Source: Pedobacter cryoconitis
GTDB lineage: Bacteria; Bacteroidota; Bacteroidia; Sphingobacteriales; Sphingobacteriaceae
Reading direction: 5' to 3'
Length of the DNA stretch: 64,000 nt
Assembly (NCBI RefSeq): GCF_014200605.1
Contig: NZ_JACHCE010000001.1
Span: 806,001 to 870,000, forward strand
The translations under genes were made by a program, and so were the position numbers. Below, one piece after another: positions 41,901 through 50,798 of this stretch. Under the pieces are notes generated by a model. It did not search any database and was not told where the DNA came from. It worked only from the letters and a program-made list of their open reading frames with translations. Each line of letters starts with the position of its first letter. Position 1 is the stretch's first letter.

Positions 41901-44900
41901 GTTTACCAATAGAATTGACAGGCAATTACGATGCTGCGACAGGTAAATTTGCCATCAGTGGAACGCCAAAAACCGCAGGTCTGATTATGTATACAATTAC
42001 TGCGACTGGTGACTGCGGGCCAGCGACAATTACGGGCACGATACAAGTTAAACCAGATGTAACGATTGCGCTGAGCTCAGCTGTTTTAACTGATCAGCAG
42101 ACATTATGTGTTAATCATGCGATTACGCAGATTCAGTATTTGGTAACCAATGGTAAGAATGCAACCATTACCGGTTTACCAATAGAACTTACCGGCAACT
42201 ACGATGCTGCAACAGGTAAATTTACGATCAGTGGAACGCCAAAAACGGCAGGCCTGATTACGTATACAATTACTGCGACAGGTGACTGTGAACCAGCGAC
42301 AATTACGGGCACAATCCAGGTAAAACCAGATGTGACCATCGTATTGAGTTCAGCTGCTTTAACTGATCAACAGACACTTTGTGTTAACCATGCGATTACG
42401 CAGATTCAGTACCTGGTAACCAATGGCAGAAATGCAACGGTTACCGGTCTACCAGTAGAATTGACATCCAACTACGATGCTGCAACGGGTAAGTTTACGA
42501 TCAGTGGTACTCCAAAAACTGCTGGTTTGATTACGTATACAATTACTGCGACAGGTGACTGTGAACCAGCTACAATCACTGGCACGATACAAGTTAAACC
42601 AGATGTAACGATTGCGTTGAGCTCAGCTGCTTTAACTGATCAACAGACACTTTGTGTTAACCACGCGATTACGCAGATTCAGTATTTAGTAACTAATGGC
42701 AGAAATGCAACCATTACCGGTTTACCAATAGAACTTACCGGCAACTACGATGCTGCAACAGGTAAATTTACGATCAGTGGAACGCCAAAAACGACAGGCC
42801 TGATTACGTATACAATTACTTCGACTGGTGACTGCGAACCAGCGACAATTACGGGTACGATACAAGTTAAACCAGATGTAACGATTGCGTTGAGCTCTGC
42901 TGCTTTAACTGATCAACAGACACTATGTGTTAACCACGCGATTACGCAGATTCAGTATTTGGTAACCAATGGTAAGAGCGCAACGATTACCGGTTTACCA
43001 ATAGAACTGACAGGCAATTACGATGCTGCAACGGGTAAGTTTATGATCATTGGTACTCCAAAAACTGCTGGTCTGATTACCTATACAATTACTGCGACAG
43101 GTGACTGTGAACCAGCGACAATTACGGGCACGATACAAGTTAAACCAGACGTGACCATCGCACTGAGCTCGGCTGTGAATACGGATCAACAGACACTTTG
43201 TGTTAACCACGCGATTACTCAGATTCAGTACCTGGTGACCAATGGGAAGAATGCAACGGTTACAGGTCTACCAGTAGAATTGACATCCAACTACGATGCT
43301 GCAACGGGTAAGTTTACCATCAGTGGAACGCCAAAAACGGCAGGCCTGATTACGTATACAATTACTGCGACTGGTGACTGCGAACCAGCGATAATCACTG
43401 GCACAATACAAGTTAAACCAGATGTAACGATTGCGTTGAGCTCAGCTGCTTTAACTGATCAACAGACACTTTGTGTTAACCACGCGATTACGCAGATTCA
43501 ATACCTGGTGACCAATGGAAAGAATGCAACGGTTACCGGTTTACCAATAGAACTGACAGGTAATTACGATGCTGCAACGGGTAAGTTTACGATCATTGGT
43601 ACTCCAAAAACTGCTGGTTTGATTACGTATACAATTAATGCGACTGGTGACTGTGAGCCATCGACAATTACGGGCACGATACAAGTTAAACCAGATGTGA
43701 CCATCGCGCTGAGCTCTGCTGCTTTAACTGATCAACAGACACTTTGTGTTAACCACGCGATTACGCAGATTCAGTACCTGGTGACCAATGGAAAGAATGC
43801 GAATGTTACAGGCTTACCAATAGAACTGACATCCAACTATGATGCTGCAACAGGCAAATTCACCATCAGTGGAACGCCAAAAACCGCAGGTCTGATTACC
43901 TATACAATTACTGCAACCGGTGACTGCGGGCCAGCGACAATCACCGGCACGATACAAGTTAAACCAGATGTAACGATTGCGCTTAGCTCAGTTGTGAACA
44001 CAGATCAGCAGATACTATGTATTAACCACACGATTACGCAAATCGAGTACCTGATAACCAATGGGAAGAATGCAACGGTTACCGGTTTACCAATAGAACT
44101 TACCGGCAACTATGATGCTGCAACAGGCAAATTCACCATCAGTGGAACGCCAAAAACCGCAGGTTTGATTACTTATACAATTACGGCAACCGGTGACTGC
44201 CAGCCAGCGACAATTACCGGCACGATACAAGTTAAGCCAGATGTGAACATCGCACTGAGCTCGGCTGTGAACACAGATCAACAGACATTATGCGTTAACC
44301 ACGCGATTACGCAGATTCAGTACCTGATAACCAATGGGAAGAATGCAACGGTTACCGGTTTACCAATAGAACTTACCGGCAACTATGATGCTGCAACAGG
44401 CAAATTCACCATCAGTGGAACGCCAAAAACCGCTGGTCTGATTACGTATACAATTACTGCAACCGGTGACTGTCAATCAGTGACAACTACTGGTACGATC
44501 AAAGTTAAACCCAATGTCGAAATTTCATTAACCTCTGGCAGTAACAATCAATCTGCCTGTATCAATACGCCAATTACAGGCATTGTATACACGATCAACA
44601 ACGGAACGGCAATTGCAACTAATCTTCCTACCGGTTTAATCCAGAACTATTCAAGCGGATTGTTAACCATTAGTGGAACTCCTTCGCAGCCAGGTACATT
44701 TCTTTACACTGTAACAATAACAGGAGATTGTGATTCCAAGCAACTTCAGGGACAGATTGATGTATATCCGAATGCAACCATGGATCTTATTTCTCCGGTA
44801 GGAAGTGATCAACCTGTTTTATGTATCAATACCCCGCTAACACCGATAGTTTATAAAATAACTAATGCTACAGGTGTAACAACATCCTCTTTACCTGCAG

Positions 44901-46870
44901 GAATAACAGGAAGTTATAATCCGGCAACTAAAGAATTTACGATTATTGGAAATCCAGCTTTGGCAGGAACTTTCCCTTATACCATAACAACTACAGGAGG
45001 TTGTGCTTCAGTAACGCTGAATGGTGTGATTAAGGTAAATCCTAATACCAGTTTACAATTAACTTCTGCATTGTCAACAACAAACCAAACCTTATGTGTA
45101 AACAGTAATAACCTTCAAACAATCACCTATAAAACTACAAATGCTACTGAAGTCACTGTGACTGGTTTGCCATCAGGAATATTATGGACCTATACCAATG
45201 AGCAAGTCACGATCAATGGAAATCCAGGGATATCAGGAGTATTCAACTATATTGTTCGTGCCAGCGGATTATGTCAGGCACAGCAATTAAATGGAACAAT
45301 AACTGTTACCCCAAGTCCGGTTGGTTTTAATGATGTAATCAGTGGTCTGACCTGTACAAACAATAGTATTCAATATAATTTGCAGGACAATGTAAATAAT
45401 ACTGCAAGCGGCGGAAATTCAATTCCTTCTCAATTTACCTGGACAGTTGCCCCTAATAATAATGTAAAAGGTCAGCGTAGTGGTTCGGGAAATATAATTA
45501 ACGCTACTTTAAATAATACAAGCCATATCATTCAGCAAGTCATTTATAGCATTACGCCAACATCAGTTTCAGGCGGTTGCCCGGGAAATACTTTTACAGT
45601 TACTGTTAACGTACCGGTTTGCAATGGTCTGGCCATCACAAAAACTGCAAATGTTAATGTTGTTTCTGCGGCTGGAGACCAGATACAATATACAATCACC
45701 GTCAAAAATACCGGTACAGCCAATCATACTCATGTGGAGGTAACAGATCCATTTCTGGGTGGCCGGTTAACCGGGCCTGCTTATGGAGATAATGGAAACG
45801 GAATTCTTGAGGCTAATGAATCATGGGTATATACCGGAACTTATCGTGTTACCCAGACAGATATTGATGATAATGGAAAACCTACTGTCAGATCAGGTAA
45901 AATCATTAATACGGCAACTGTAAATACAGCGGAAGCTCCAGCCCCTTTAACAGCTGTTTCAATGGTAGATATTGTGACTAATGGATCAATTGTTCTGGTT
46001 AAAACCGGAGTTATCAGCAGTGATTTTTCTACTATTGTTTATACTTTCAAAATAACCAATACAGGAAGGGTGAAACTCTATAACCTGAATCTGATAGATA
46101 CAAGGATAGGAGGGAAAATAGAATTACCTGTAAATGAAATTGCAGCAGGGGCTTCCATCACAGTTACCGCTACCTATAAAGTATCAGATGAAGAGAAAAG
46201 GGATGGAAGAGTAGTTAATACAGCTACTGTTAACGCAACTACACCATCCGGAGATCCGGTTTCTGATATTTCAGGTACACAAGCAAATAATGATGATCCA
46301 ACAGTTCACATTATAGTAGATGCACCACAGGCGATAGACGACAAGGCACAAGTTCAGATTAATCAGGTTGTTACCATTAATATTGCTGGTAACGATTTCC
46401 CTTCACACCATGGCCTGAACAAAGCCAGCGTAGAAATTAACAGTCGTCCATCAAATGGAAGGATAGATGTTCATAGTGACGGAACTGTCACTTACACACC
46501 AGATAGAGGTTATTCAGGAAAAGATGAATTCACCTATTATATATATGATTCTAAAGCTGGAACTCCGAATAAAAGTAACAAAGCATATGTAAATATTACA
46601 GTTACCCCAATTGAACTCTTCATCCCAAATACCATTACCCCAAATGGAGATGGTAAAAATGATACGTTCAAAATCATTGGAAGAGAAAGTTTTGATGGTA
46701 TTGAATTGATAGTTTTCAATCGTTGGGGTAATGAGGTTTACAAGAATAACAATTATCTGGATGATTGGGATGGATCTGGATTAACAGAGGGAACATATTA
46801 CTATATCATCACGTTGAAAAAAGCCGGCAGCAAGGTGACTAAAAATGGCTGGATACTTATAAAAAGATAA
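35999..46870 (+). CDS. Giant type IX-secreted adhesin (3623 aa) with L-type-lectin-like domain and 91-residue repeats
   Basis: The cell-surface protein starts with an unusually long N-region before the membrane segment (FLTWGGAVFLFLFLLNPFFSLAQ). Then come a legume-lectin-like domain (about 60-350: GYLRLTNIDNNQKGYVYS, GADGICFFLFDA), Ig/PKD-like domains (365-650), a divergent repeat (654-746), 23 repeats of 91 residues (747-2839), three divergent copies (2840-3105), DUF11-type domains (about 3205-3430), a cadherin-like domain (3440-3538) and a type B T9SS C-terminal signal (3540-3623: FIPNTITPNGDGKNDTFKI). It should mediate attachment or gliding, exported by the type IX system. SprF follows 7 bases later. 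SprB-like by layout, but the sequence is not close enough to name it. Confidence 0.93.
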   Translation: MKTPRRFKLLTKFTSLICSLRELMSSGGVSARKGFLTWGGAVFLFLFLLNPFFSLAQFPYDETFRNATTNKPDVVFGGDLTAFLTAGNVPPKGGAPLDAAGQGYLRLTNIDNNQKGYVYSNNIFLGTYGLNIEFEYYTYGGTGADGICFFLFDATVPTFNIGAFGGSLGYSQKSYYEGVNKINLPGVTKGYLGIGLDEYGNFANSLEDRVGGLTPPKNATSSLFPDYVVIRGAGDGYSTTTSNYEYLTSKLTNTGSDAFTIAGGKRGAMPGDPAYRKVFISLKPIKPGVGLLINVSIQHGNIVTPVIVNYPYNVAVPASGLKYGIASSTGGSNNYHEIRGLSLSVDKSVLDQPKAPSPSIDICQGASGSLDILTGATKPNAGGDPNPANVDLDPSTPEIDQKITTPAGTFQFDLANTKKLIYTPDPAFTGSSASITFTFMDIYGAKSSVGTATFNINSPIITTQPKGATICENSNFTSTVIATGPNLSYQWESFNPTSGWSSLPDPDGSLGAKTNTLTISRVPATYNSNQYRVRVNSPGGCNITSDVVKLTVNQLPTAQISPLGINICEGGADVPVIFTGSNGTGPYTFSYTVSDGTTTSAVKTITTLSSSNSITINQPTTIPGTFTYTILNVSNSTCSNAQFQQSAITVTPKASIGLVPASGTAIQSVCVGKAIKTIVYQVQNAGIASINFDKLNPDITGVYDPVKKQIIISGTSSAVGKFSFTVNTLGGCGTATTTGEINVLPNTAIALSSAVLTDQQALCINHSITPIEYLVTNGKNATVTGLPVELTSGYDAVTGKFTINGTPKTAGLITYTITATGDCEPATITGTIQVKPDVTIALSSAALTDQQTLCVNHAITQIQYLVTNGKSATVTGLPVELTSNYDAATGKFTISGTPKTAGLITYTITATGDCEPATITGTIQVKPDVTIALSSAALTDQQTLCVNHAITQIQYLVTNGKSATVTGLPVELTSNYDAATGKFTISGTPKTAGLITYTITATGDCGPATITGTIQVKPDVTIALSSAALTDQQTLCVNHAITQIQYLVTNGRNATIIGLPVELTSNYDAATGKFTISGTPKTAGLITYTITATGDCEPATITGTIQVKPDVTIALSSAALTDQQTLCVNHAITQIQYLVTNGRNATITGLPIELTGNYDAATGKFTISGTPKTAGLITYTITATGDCEPATITGTIQVKPDVTIALSSAVLTDQQTLCVNHAITQIQYLVTNGRNATITGLPIELTGNYDAATGKFTIIGTPKTAGLITYTITATGDCEPATITGTIQVKPDVTIALSSAALTDQQTLCVNHAITQIQYLVTNGRNATITGLPIELTGNYDAATGKFTISGTPKTAGLITYTITATGDCGPATITGTIQVKPDVTIALSSAALTDQQTLCINHAITQIQYLVTNGRNATITGLPVELTGNYDAATGKFTISGTPKTAGLITYTITATGDCGPATITGTIQVKPDVTIALSSAVNTDQQTLCVNHAITQIQYLVTNGKSATVTGLPVELTSNYDAATGKFTISGTPKTAGLITYTITSTGDCGPATITGTIQVKPDVTIALSSAALTDQQTLCVNHAITQIQYLVTNGRNATVTGLPVELTSNYDAATGKFTISGTPKTAGLITYTITATGDCGPATITGTIQVKPDVTIALSSAVNTDQQTLCVNHAITQIQYLVTNGKNVTVTGLPVELTSNYDAATGKFTISGTPKTAGLITYTITATGDCEPATITGTIQVKPDVTIVLSSAALTDQQTLCVNHAITQIQYLVTNGRNATVTGLPVELTSNYDAATGKFTISGTPKTAGLITYTITATGDCGPATITGTIQVKPDVTIALSSAVLTDQQTLCVNHAITQIQYLVTNGKNATITGLPIELTGNYDAATGKFTISGTPKTAGLITYTITATGDCEPAIITGTIQVKPDVTIALSSAALTDQQTLCVNHAITQIQYLVTNGKNATITGLPIELTGNYDAATGKFAISGTPKTAGLIMYTITATGDCGPATITGTIQVKPDVTIALSSAVLTDQQTLCVNHAITQIQYLVTNGKNATITGLPIELTGNYDAATGKFTISGTPKTAGLITYTITATGDCEPATITGTIQVKPDVTIVLSSAALTDQQTLCVNHAITQIQYLVTNGRNATVTGLPVELTSNYDAATGKFTISGTPKTAGLITYTITATGDCEPATITGTIQVKPDVTIALSSAALTDQQTLCVNHAITQIQYLVTNGRNATITGLPIELTGNYDAATGKFTISGTPKTTGLITYTITSTGDCEPATITGTIQVKPDVTIALSSAALTDQQTLCVNHAITQIQYLVTNGKSATITGLPIELTGNYDAATGKFMIIGTPKTAGLITYTITATGDCEPATITGTIQVKPDVTIALSSAVNTDQQTLCVNHAITQIQYLVTNGKNATVTGLPVELTSNYDAATGKFTISGTPKTAGLITYTITATGDCEPAIITGTIQVKPDVTIALSSAALTDQQTLCVNHAITQIQYLVTNGKNATVTGLPIELTGNYDAATGKFTIIGTPKTAGLITYTINATGDCEPSTITGTIQVKPDVTIALSSAALTDQQTLCVNHAITQIQYLVTNGKNANVTGLPIELTSNYDAATGKFTISGTPKTAGLITYTITATGDCGPATITGTIQVKPDVTIALSSVVNTDQQILCINHTITQIEYLITNGKNATVTGLPIELTGNYDAATGKFTISGTPKTAGLITYTITATGDCQPATITGTIQVKPDVNIALSSAVNTDQQTLCVNHAITQIQYLITNGKNATVTGLPIELTGNYDAATGKFTISGTPKTAGLITYTITATGDCQSVTTTGTIKVKPNVEISLTSGSNNQSACINTPITGIVYTINNGTAIATNLPTGLIQNYSSGLLTISGTPSQPGTFLYTVTITGDCDSKQLQGQIDVYPNATMDLISPVGSDQPVLCINTPLTPIVYKITNATGVTTSSLPAGITGSYNPATKEFTIIGNPALAGTFPYTITTTGGCASVTLNGVIKVNPNTSLQLTSALSTTNQTLCVNSNNLQTITYKTTNATEVTVTGLPSGILWTYTNEQVTINGNPGISGVFNYIVRASGLCQAQQLNGTITVTPSPVGFNDVISGLTCTNNSIQYNLQDNVNNTASGGNSIPSQFTWTVAPNNNVKGQRSGSGNIINATLNNTSHIIQQVIYSITPTSVSGGCPGNTFTVTVNVPVCNGLAITKTANVNVVSAAGDQIQYTITVKNTGTANHTHVEVTDPFLGGRLTGPAYGDNGNGILEANESWVYTGTYRVTQTDIDDNGKPTVRSGKIINTATVNTAEAPAPLTAVSMVDIVTNGSIVLVKTGVISSDFSTIVYTFKITNTGRVKLYNLNLIDTRIGGKIELPVNEIAAGASITVTATYKVSDEEKRDGRVVNTATVNATTPSGDPVSDISGTQANNDDPTVHIIVDAPQAIDDKAQVQINQVVTINIAGNDFPSHHGLNKASVEINSRPSNGRIDVHSDGTVTYTPDRGYSGKDEFTYYIYDSKAGTPNKSNKAYVNITVTPIELFIPNTITPNGDGKNDTFKIIGRESFDGIELIVFNRWGNEVYKNNNYLDDWDGSGLTEGTYYYIITLKKAGSKVTKNGWILIKR
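38237..44515 (+). repeat. 23 tandem 273-bp (91-residue) repeats inside the adhesin gene
   Basis: The segment is exactly 23 x 273 bp with no insertion or deletion. Each unit starts near VTIALSSAALTDQQTLCVNH and ends near TGTIQVKPD. Variation is concentrated at a few positions (AALT/AVLT/AVNT, GKN/GRN/GKS, VELTSN/IELTGN, CEPA/CGPA/CQPA). Variants are mixed among units, which suggests gene conversion or unequal crossing-over. Each unit has two Cys (LCVNH and TGDC), a probable disulfide. Less similar copies flank the array (37958-38236 and 44516 to about 45330) with the same Cys pair. Confidence 0.97.
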
Positions 46871-46877
46871 ACTGATA

Positions 46878-47882
46878 ATGAAACAACTGTACAAAATATT
46901 TCTGTTCATCTGCTCAATCGGTTTATTTTCCGGTCAGGCCACTGCGCAGCAAAATATCCAGTTTTCACAATATATATTCAATACTTTAAGCGTTAACCCT
47001 GCATATGCAGGATACAAAGAAGAATGGTTTGCTCAGATGGCTTTACGTAATCAATGGGTAGGTATACAGGGCGCACCTAAAACCGGGCAGATTTCTATTG
47101 ATGGGATTCTTGATCCTCAGACAACCAAACATGGTGTAGGCTTACAGATTACTTCTGATAAATTAGGTCCGCAGTCTTCAAATTCAATTACACTGAATTA
47201 CGCATTTCGTATTCAGCTGGATGGTGCCGATACCCGTCGTTTAAGTTTTGGGCTGGGAGTAGGAGCAGCACAATACAGTTTAAATGGAAGTGCGCTTACC
47301 TCGGTAGACGGGGGAGACGGAACGATACCAACAGGGGGTTCAAGTAAGCTCGCCCCAGACTTCCGGGCAGGAATTTTTTATACTACCCCATACTGGTACA
47401 CTGGTATTTCAGCATTGAATCTTTTGAATAATAGTAAATCAGTAGATGATTATAGAAGAAGTGCCGGACTTCCGGATAACATTACACGCAGCAGGCATGT
47501 CTATTTTATTGCAGGAGGATTGGTTAATGTTTCTACAGATTTGAGGATCAGACCAAGTATGATGATCAGAGAAGATTTCAAGGGGCCGACCAATGCAGAT
47601 TTTAATATCATGGCGATATTTAATGATAAACTATGGCTTGGCGGAGGATACCGCACAAGTATTAAAGCATTTAAAAAAGAATATCAGAATACAGATGTAA
47701 CTAATCAGGCTGCATTGATAGGCATTGCTCAGTTTTATGTGAATGAGCGTTTCCGAATAGGATATTCTTATGATTATGCGCTATCTAAACTCAATGGATA
47801 CCAGTCCGGGACACATGAAATTACCGTAGGTATTGCCTTTGGAAAAGCACCTAAATCATCTATCTGTCCAAGAGTATTTTAA
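46878..47882 (+). CDS. PorP/SprF-family type IX secretion partner protein
   Basis: The 334-residue outer-membrane protein has a signal peptide (...LFSGQATAQ) and the family opening QNIQFSQYIFNTLSVNPAYAG, then ALRNQWVGIQGAPKTGQISIDG and repeated barrel strands ending with HEITVGIAFG. In Flavobacterium SprF is needed for secretion of the SprB adhesin; the pairing of a PorP/SprF gene 7 bases after a type B CTD adhesin gene is the standard arrangement. It should serve the giant protein encoded upstream. Last gene of this two-gene unit; the next gene is convergent. Confidence 0.93.
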   Translation: MKQLYKIFLFICSIGLFSGQATAQQNIQFSQYIFNTLSVNPAYAGYKEEWFAQMALRNQWVGIQGAPKTGQISIDGILDPQTTKHGVGLQITSDKLGPQSSNSITLNYAFRIQLDGADTRRLSFGLGVGAAQYSLNGSALTSVDGGDGTIPTGGSSKLAPDFRAGIFYTTPYWYTGISALNLLNNSKSVDDYRRSAGLPDNITRSRHVYFIAGGLVNVSTDLRIRPSMMIREDFKGPTNADFNIMAIFNDKLWLGGGYRTSIKAFKKEYQNTDVTNQAALIGIAQFYVNERFRIGYSYDYALSKLNGYQSGTHEITVGIAFGKAPKSSICPRVF

Positions 47883-47917
47883 AGCTTATTTCAGACCAGT
47901 TTCAATTCAATAAATTA

Positions 47918-49285
47918 TTATTTGTTCTGAATGAGGTGTAAGAGGATTTCAAGTGCCAGGCTGTCTACATCTTTGCTTGAATTACTTAATACAACTATAC
48001 CACATTGTTTCTCTTTGGTGAAGCCACTGAAACTTCTGAACCCAGCTGTCCCTCCGTTATGCCAGATTACAACGTCATCATTTAAAAACTGTACGATCCA
48101 GGCAAGGCCTCTGCCAAATCCAGGTTGAAGATCAGTTTCCTGATGAGATAATGAGATGTCTTTATTACGGTCCTCCATGTTTGCACGGAGGTAAGTAATC
48201 ATATCATTGACATTCGATTTTAAGCCGCCGGCAGCTTTGAAAGACCCCATATCCCAATAAAAAGCGTCTTTGCTTTTTTCATCATCATAACCAATCGTCA
48301 GAAAATCCTGATGCTTTTTTTTGACTTCATAATTCGTATCGGTCATTTTCAGGGGAAAAGTAATCATCTCCTGAAGAAGGGTTTCAAGAGGAGTCTGATA
48401 AATGTTTTCAAGGATTATCCCCAGGATTGCAAAGCCAAGATTTGAATATTCAGCTCTTAAACCGGGAAGTTCATCAGGGACGAAATTCTTAAGATAATCA
48501 TAAATCATTTCTTTTGAATAATTCTGATATGGATTGTCTTCCTCATAATCAGGGTGGTCTTCAAAATCCTCAGGAATACCTGGTAACCCTGAAGTATGAT
48601 TGCACAGATCTACGATTTTTATTGGCGTACCCTCAAATTGCAGATTAGGATAATTGCCGGGCAGATACTTTCTGATGTCATCCTTTAATTTTATTTTATT
48701 CCCATTTACCGCATGAGCAATCATCAAGGCAGTAAATGTTTTGGAAATCGACCCTATCTCATAAAGTGAGTGTTCATCGGGTAAAATGTTATTTCCTCCC
48801 TGTGTTTCTCCGTAAAAGAAAGTTTCAGTATCAATTCCATTCACTACACCAATACTTAAGCCCCTGTTATCAGGATCTCTAAGATATTTAATAGCCATCT
48901 CATCTATAAAATGATGCAGCCTGGTTTGTTTTGGATTATTGGATAAGATTGTCAGCGGATCTCTGGGATTCAAAATTATTTCTTCCTGATGAACGGGTTC
49001 CCATTCATGATACTCGATAAGATTGTCCGGGGTTATACTTATTTTTAATAATAACTCTCCCGCTCTAAAGTCTACCAGGTATTCTGCCATCTCATTATTC
49101 TCAGCGACGTATTTCCAGTGAACAATCTTTCCGAGGATACTTTTTAAATAATGCTTATAAAAATTAACAACAGATTTTTCATTAAAAACCTGCTGAAATT
49201 CGGGAGTAAGTAAGGTATATATTTTAGAGAACTGATCATTATTATAATAAGATATCAGCTGACTAACTGCTAAGTTGGAATCCAT
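47918..49285 (-). CDS. Serine beta-lactamase-like hydrolase with an N-terminal DUF3887-like domain
   Basis: The 455-residue protein has no clear signal peptide. Residues 5-100 look like the DUF3887/NTF2-type fold (VSQLISYYNNDQFSKIYTLL, EYLVDFRAGELLLKISI). The serine-hydrolase domain follows with SxxK (Ser179-I-S-Lys182 in EIGSISKTF), a YxN-type motif (EYSNLGFAILG) and HNGGTAGF near the C-terminus. It belongs to the class C/AmpC-like family of esterases, peptidases and beta-lactamases; the substrate is unknown and drug resistance should not be assumed. It lies convergent to sprF. Confidence 0.88.
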   Translation of the reverse strand: MDSNLAVSQLISYYNNDQFSKIYTLLTPEFQQVFNEKSVVNFYKHYLKSILGKIVHWKYVAENNEMAEYLVDFRAGELLLKISITPDNLIEYHEWEPVHQEEIILNPRDPLTILSNNPKQTRLHHFIDEMAIKYLRDPDNRGLSIGVVNGIDTETFFYGETQGGNNILPDEHSLYEIGSISKTFTALMIAHAVNGNKIKLKDDIRKYLPGNYPNLQFEGTPIKIVDLCNHTSGLPGIPEDFEDHPDYEEDNPYQNYSKEMIYDYLKNFVPDELPGLRAEYSNLGFAILGIILENIYQTPLETLLQEMITFPLKMTDTNYEVKKKHQDFLTIGYDDEKSKDAFYWDMGSFKAAGGLKSNVNDMITYLRANMEDRNKDISLSHQETDLQPGFGRGLAWIVQFLNDDVVIWHNGGTAGFRSFSGFTKEKQCGIVVLSNSSKDVDSLALEILLHLIQNK

Positions 49286-49316
49286 ATTTTAAAGATAGAT
49301 CGTTTTTTAGGAGTGA

Positions 49317-50015
49317 TTACAGTTCAGAGTGTAATTTTAACCATACATTTTCTGCTACAATTTTGTGTCCTTCAGGGTTTGGATGTATCCCGTCTTTTTG
49401 GTTTAGACGAGGGATACCACCCACATCTTTTAACAGAAAAGGAAGGAAGTCCATCTTGTTTTTCTTTGCTAATACAGGAAAAATAGCAGCAAAGCTGCTC
49501 GTGTATTTTTCTCCCATACTAGGGGGCATTTGCATCCCTGCAAGTAAAAGCCTGGCTTCTGGATATTTCTTTTTTACCTGATCAATCACAGCCTGCAGAT
49601 TCGCTGCTGTTTCTTTTACAGGAATACCTCTAAGACCATCATTAGAGCCTAATTCTAAAACGAAGATATCTACTGGTTGCTTCAATATCCATCCGATACG
49701 GTTTTTTCCTGCGGCCGAAGTTTCTCCACTTAAACCGGCATTGACAACTTTATAAGGGAGGTGTAAAGAATCAATTTTATGTTGAATCAAAGCTGGGAAA
49801 GCTTGTTCAGGATTTACACCCAACCCGGCAGTCAGACTGGTCCCGAAAAATAAAATATGTTTAACCTTTTCTGATTTTTCAGGAGCGGTTGTTCTGGCAG
49901 AATCTTTAATTGTATTTTCTGGTGCTTTACGCTCCATATCACCGCAACTACTTAGCATACAGAGACAGATTATTAAAATGATGTAATCATAACGTAACTT
50001 ATTGCTCTTCATCAT
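49317..50015 (-). CDS. SGNH/GDSL-type arylesterase lipoprotein (TesA-like)
   Basis: An about 230-residue lipoprotein. The ATG at 50015 gives MMKSNKLRYDYIILIICLCM then LSSC, a good lipoprotein signal; an in-frame start further upstream adds 22 residues without signal character. The SGNH motifs are ILFFGTSLTAGLG (Ser in GTS), VVNAGLSGETSAAG, LELGSNDGLRG, and DGIHPNPEGH with the Asp-His pair. It should hydrolyse esters or thioesters at the inner or outer membrane. It is divergent from a YbbA/YbbP-type ABC system, the same layout as E. coli tesA-ybbA-ybbP. Confidence 0.88.
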   Translation of the reverse strand: MMKSNKLRYDYIILIICLCMLSSCGDMERKAPENTIKDSARTTAPEKSEKVKHILFFGTSLTAGLGVNPEQAFPALIQHKIDSLHLPYKVVNAGLSGETSAAGKNRIGWILKQPVDIFVLELGSNDGLRGIPVKETAANLQAVIDQVKKKYPEARLLLAGMQMPPSMGEKYTSSFAAIFPVLAKKNKMDFLPFLLKDVGGIPRLNQKDGIHPNPEGHKIVAENVWLKLHSEL

Positions 50016-50108
50016 ACAAAGGGATTGTTTTTTGATATATTTAGTAAGTAACAAAATATCAGTTTTTAAATCAAATATCAATAAATATCATCATTTAACT
50101 TTATTTCT

Positions 50109-50798
50109 TTGGAAACCATACTCAACATAAAAGAAGTCAGTAAACAATATAACACCGCAGCATCTTCACTAACTATACTTGATCATATTAATTTCTCTAT
50201 TCAAAAAGGGTCTACTGTGGCTATTACAGGCCCTTCAGGTAGTGGTAAAACTACATTATTAGGCTTATGTGCCGGTTTAGACCGGGCAAGTCAGGGGAGT
50301 GTAGAGTTAAACCATGTTTTATTGGATACACTTTCGGAAGATGAACGTGCAGCTGTGCGTAATCATTATGTAGGTTTTATTTTCCAGAACTTTCAATTAT
50401 TACCTACGTTAACTGCTATAGAAAATATTATGGTTCCGCTTGAACTGAGAGGAGAAAAGAATATCCGTCCAAGGGCTATGGAATTATTAGATAAAGTCGG
50501 GTTAACGGACCGGGCCAATCACTATCCCGTGCAACTTTCAGGAGGAGAACAACAACGGATTTCCTTAGCAAGAGCCTTTTCCAATACACCTGCTATTTTA
50601 TTTGCTGATGAGCCAACAGGAAACCTTGATGGCGAAACCAGTGAAAAAGTAATCCGTCTCCTTTTTGATTTAAATAAAGAGGCTGGAACCACATTGGTTA
50701 TTGTAACCCATGATTTAGAACTGGCATCCCGTACCGACAGGATTATTAAGTTAAAAAGCGGAGTAATAATAGCTGATGAACAAAAGACATATGCCTGA
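50109..50798 (+). CDS. ybbA: ABC transporter ATPase, LolD/YbbA type
   Basis: A 229-residue ATPase of the MacB/LolD group: Walker A GPSGSGKTT, signature LSGGEQQRISLARAF, Walker B ILFADEPTGNLD, switch THDLELASRTDRI. The start is TTG at 50109 (ETILNIKEVSKQYN); no in-frame ATG lies closer upstream. It energises the FtsX-like permease whose start overlaps its stop by 8 bases. With the divergent TesA-like gene, it matches the E. coli ybbA-ybbP-tesA set of unknown substrate. Confidence 0.9.
   Translation: METILNIKEVSKQYNTAASSLTILDHINFSIQKGSTVAITGPSGSGKTTLLGLCAGLDRASQGSVELNHVLLDTLSEDERAAVRNHYVGFIFQNFQLLPTLTAIENIMVPLELRGEKNIRPRAMELLDKVGLTDRANHYPVQLSGGEQQRISLARAFSNTPAILFADEPTGNLDGETSEKVIRLLFDLNKEAGTTLVIVTHDLELASRTDRIIKLKSGVIIADEQKTYA

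Noticed and set aside
42995..44281. Minus-strand ORFs in the adhesin repeats
   Set aside because: They recur only because the underlying 273-bp repeat recurs; they are antisense shadows.
47918..49285. A true drug-resistance beta-lactamase
   Set aside because: The SxxK hydrolase family is broad, there is no signal peptide, and an N-terminal DUF3887-like domain argues for another role.
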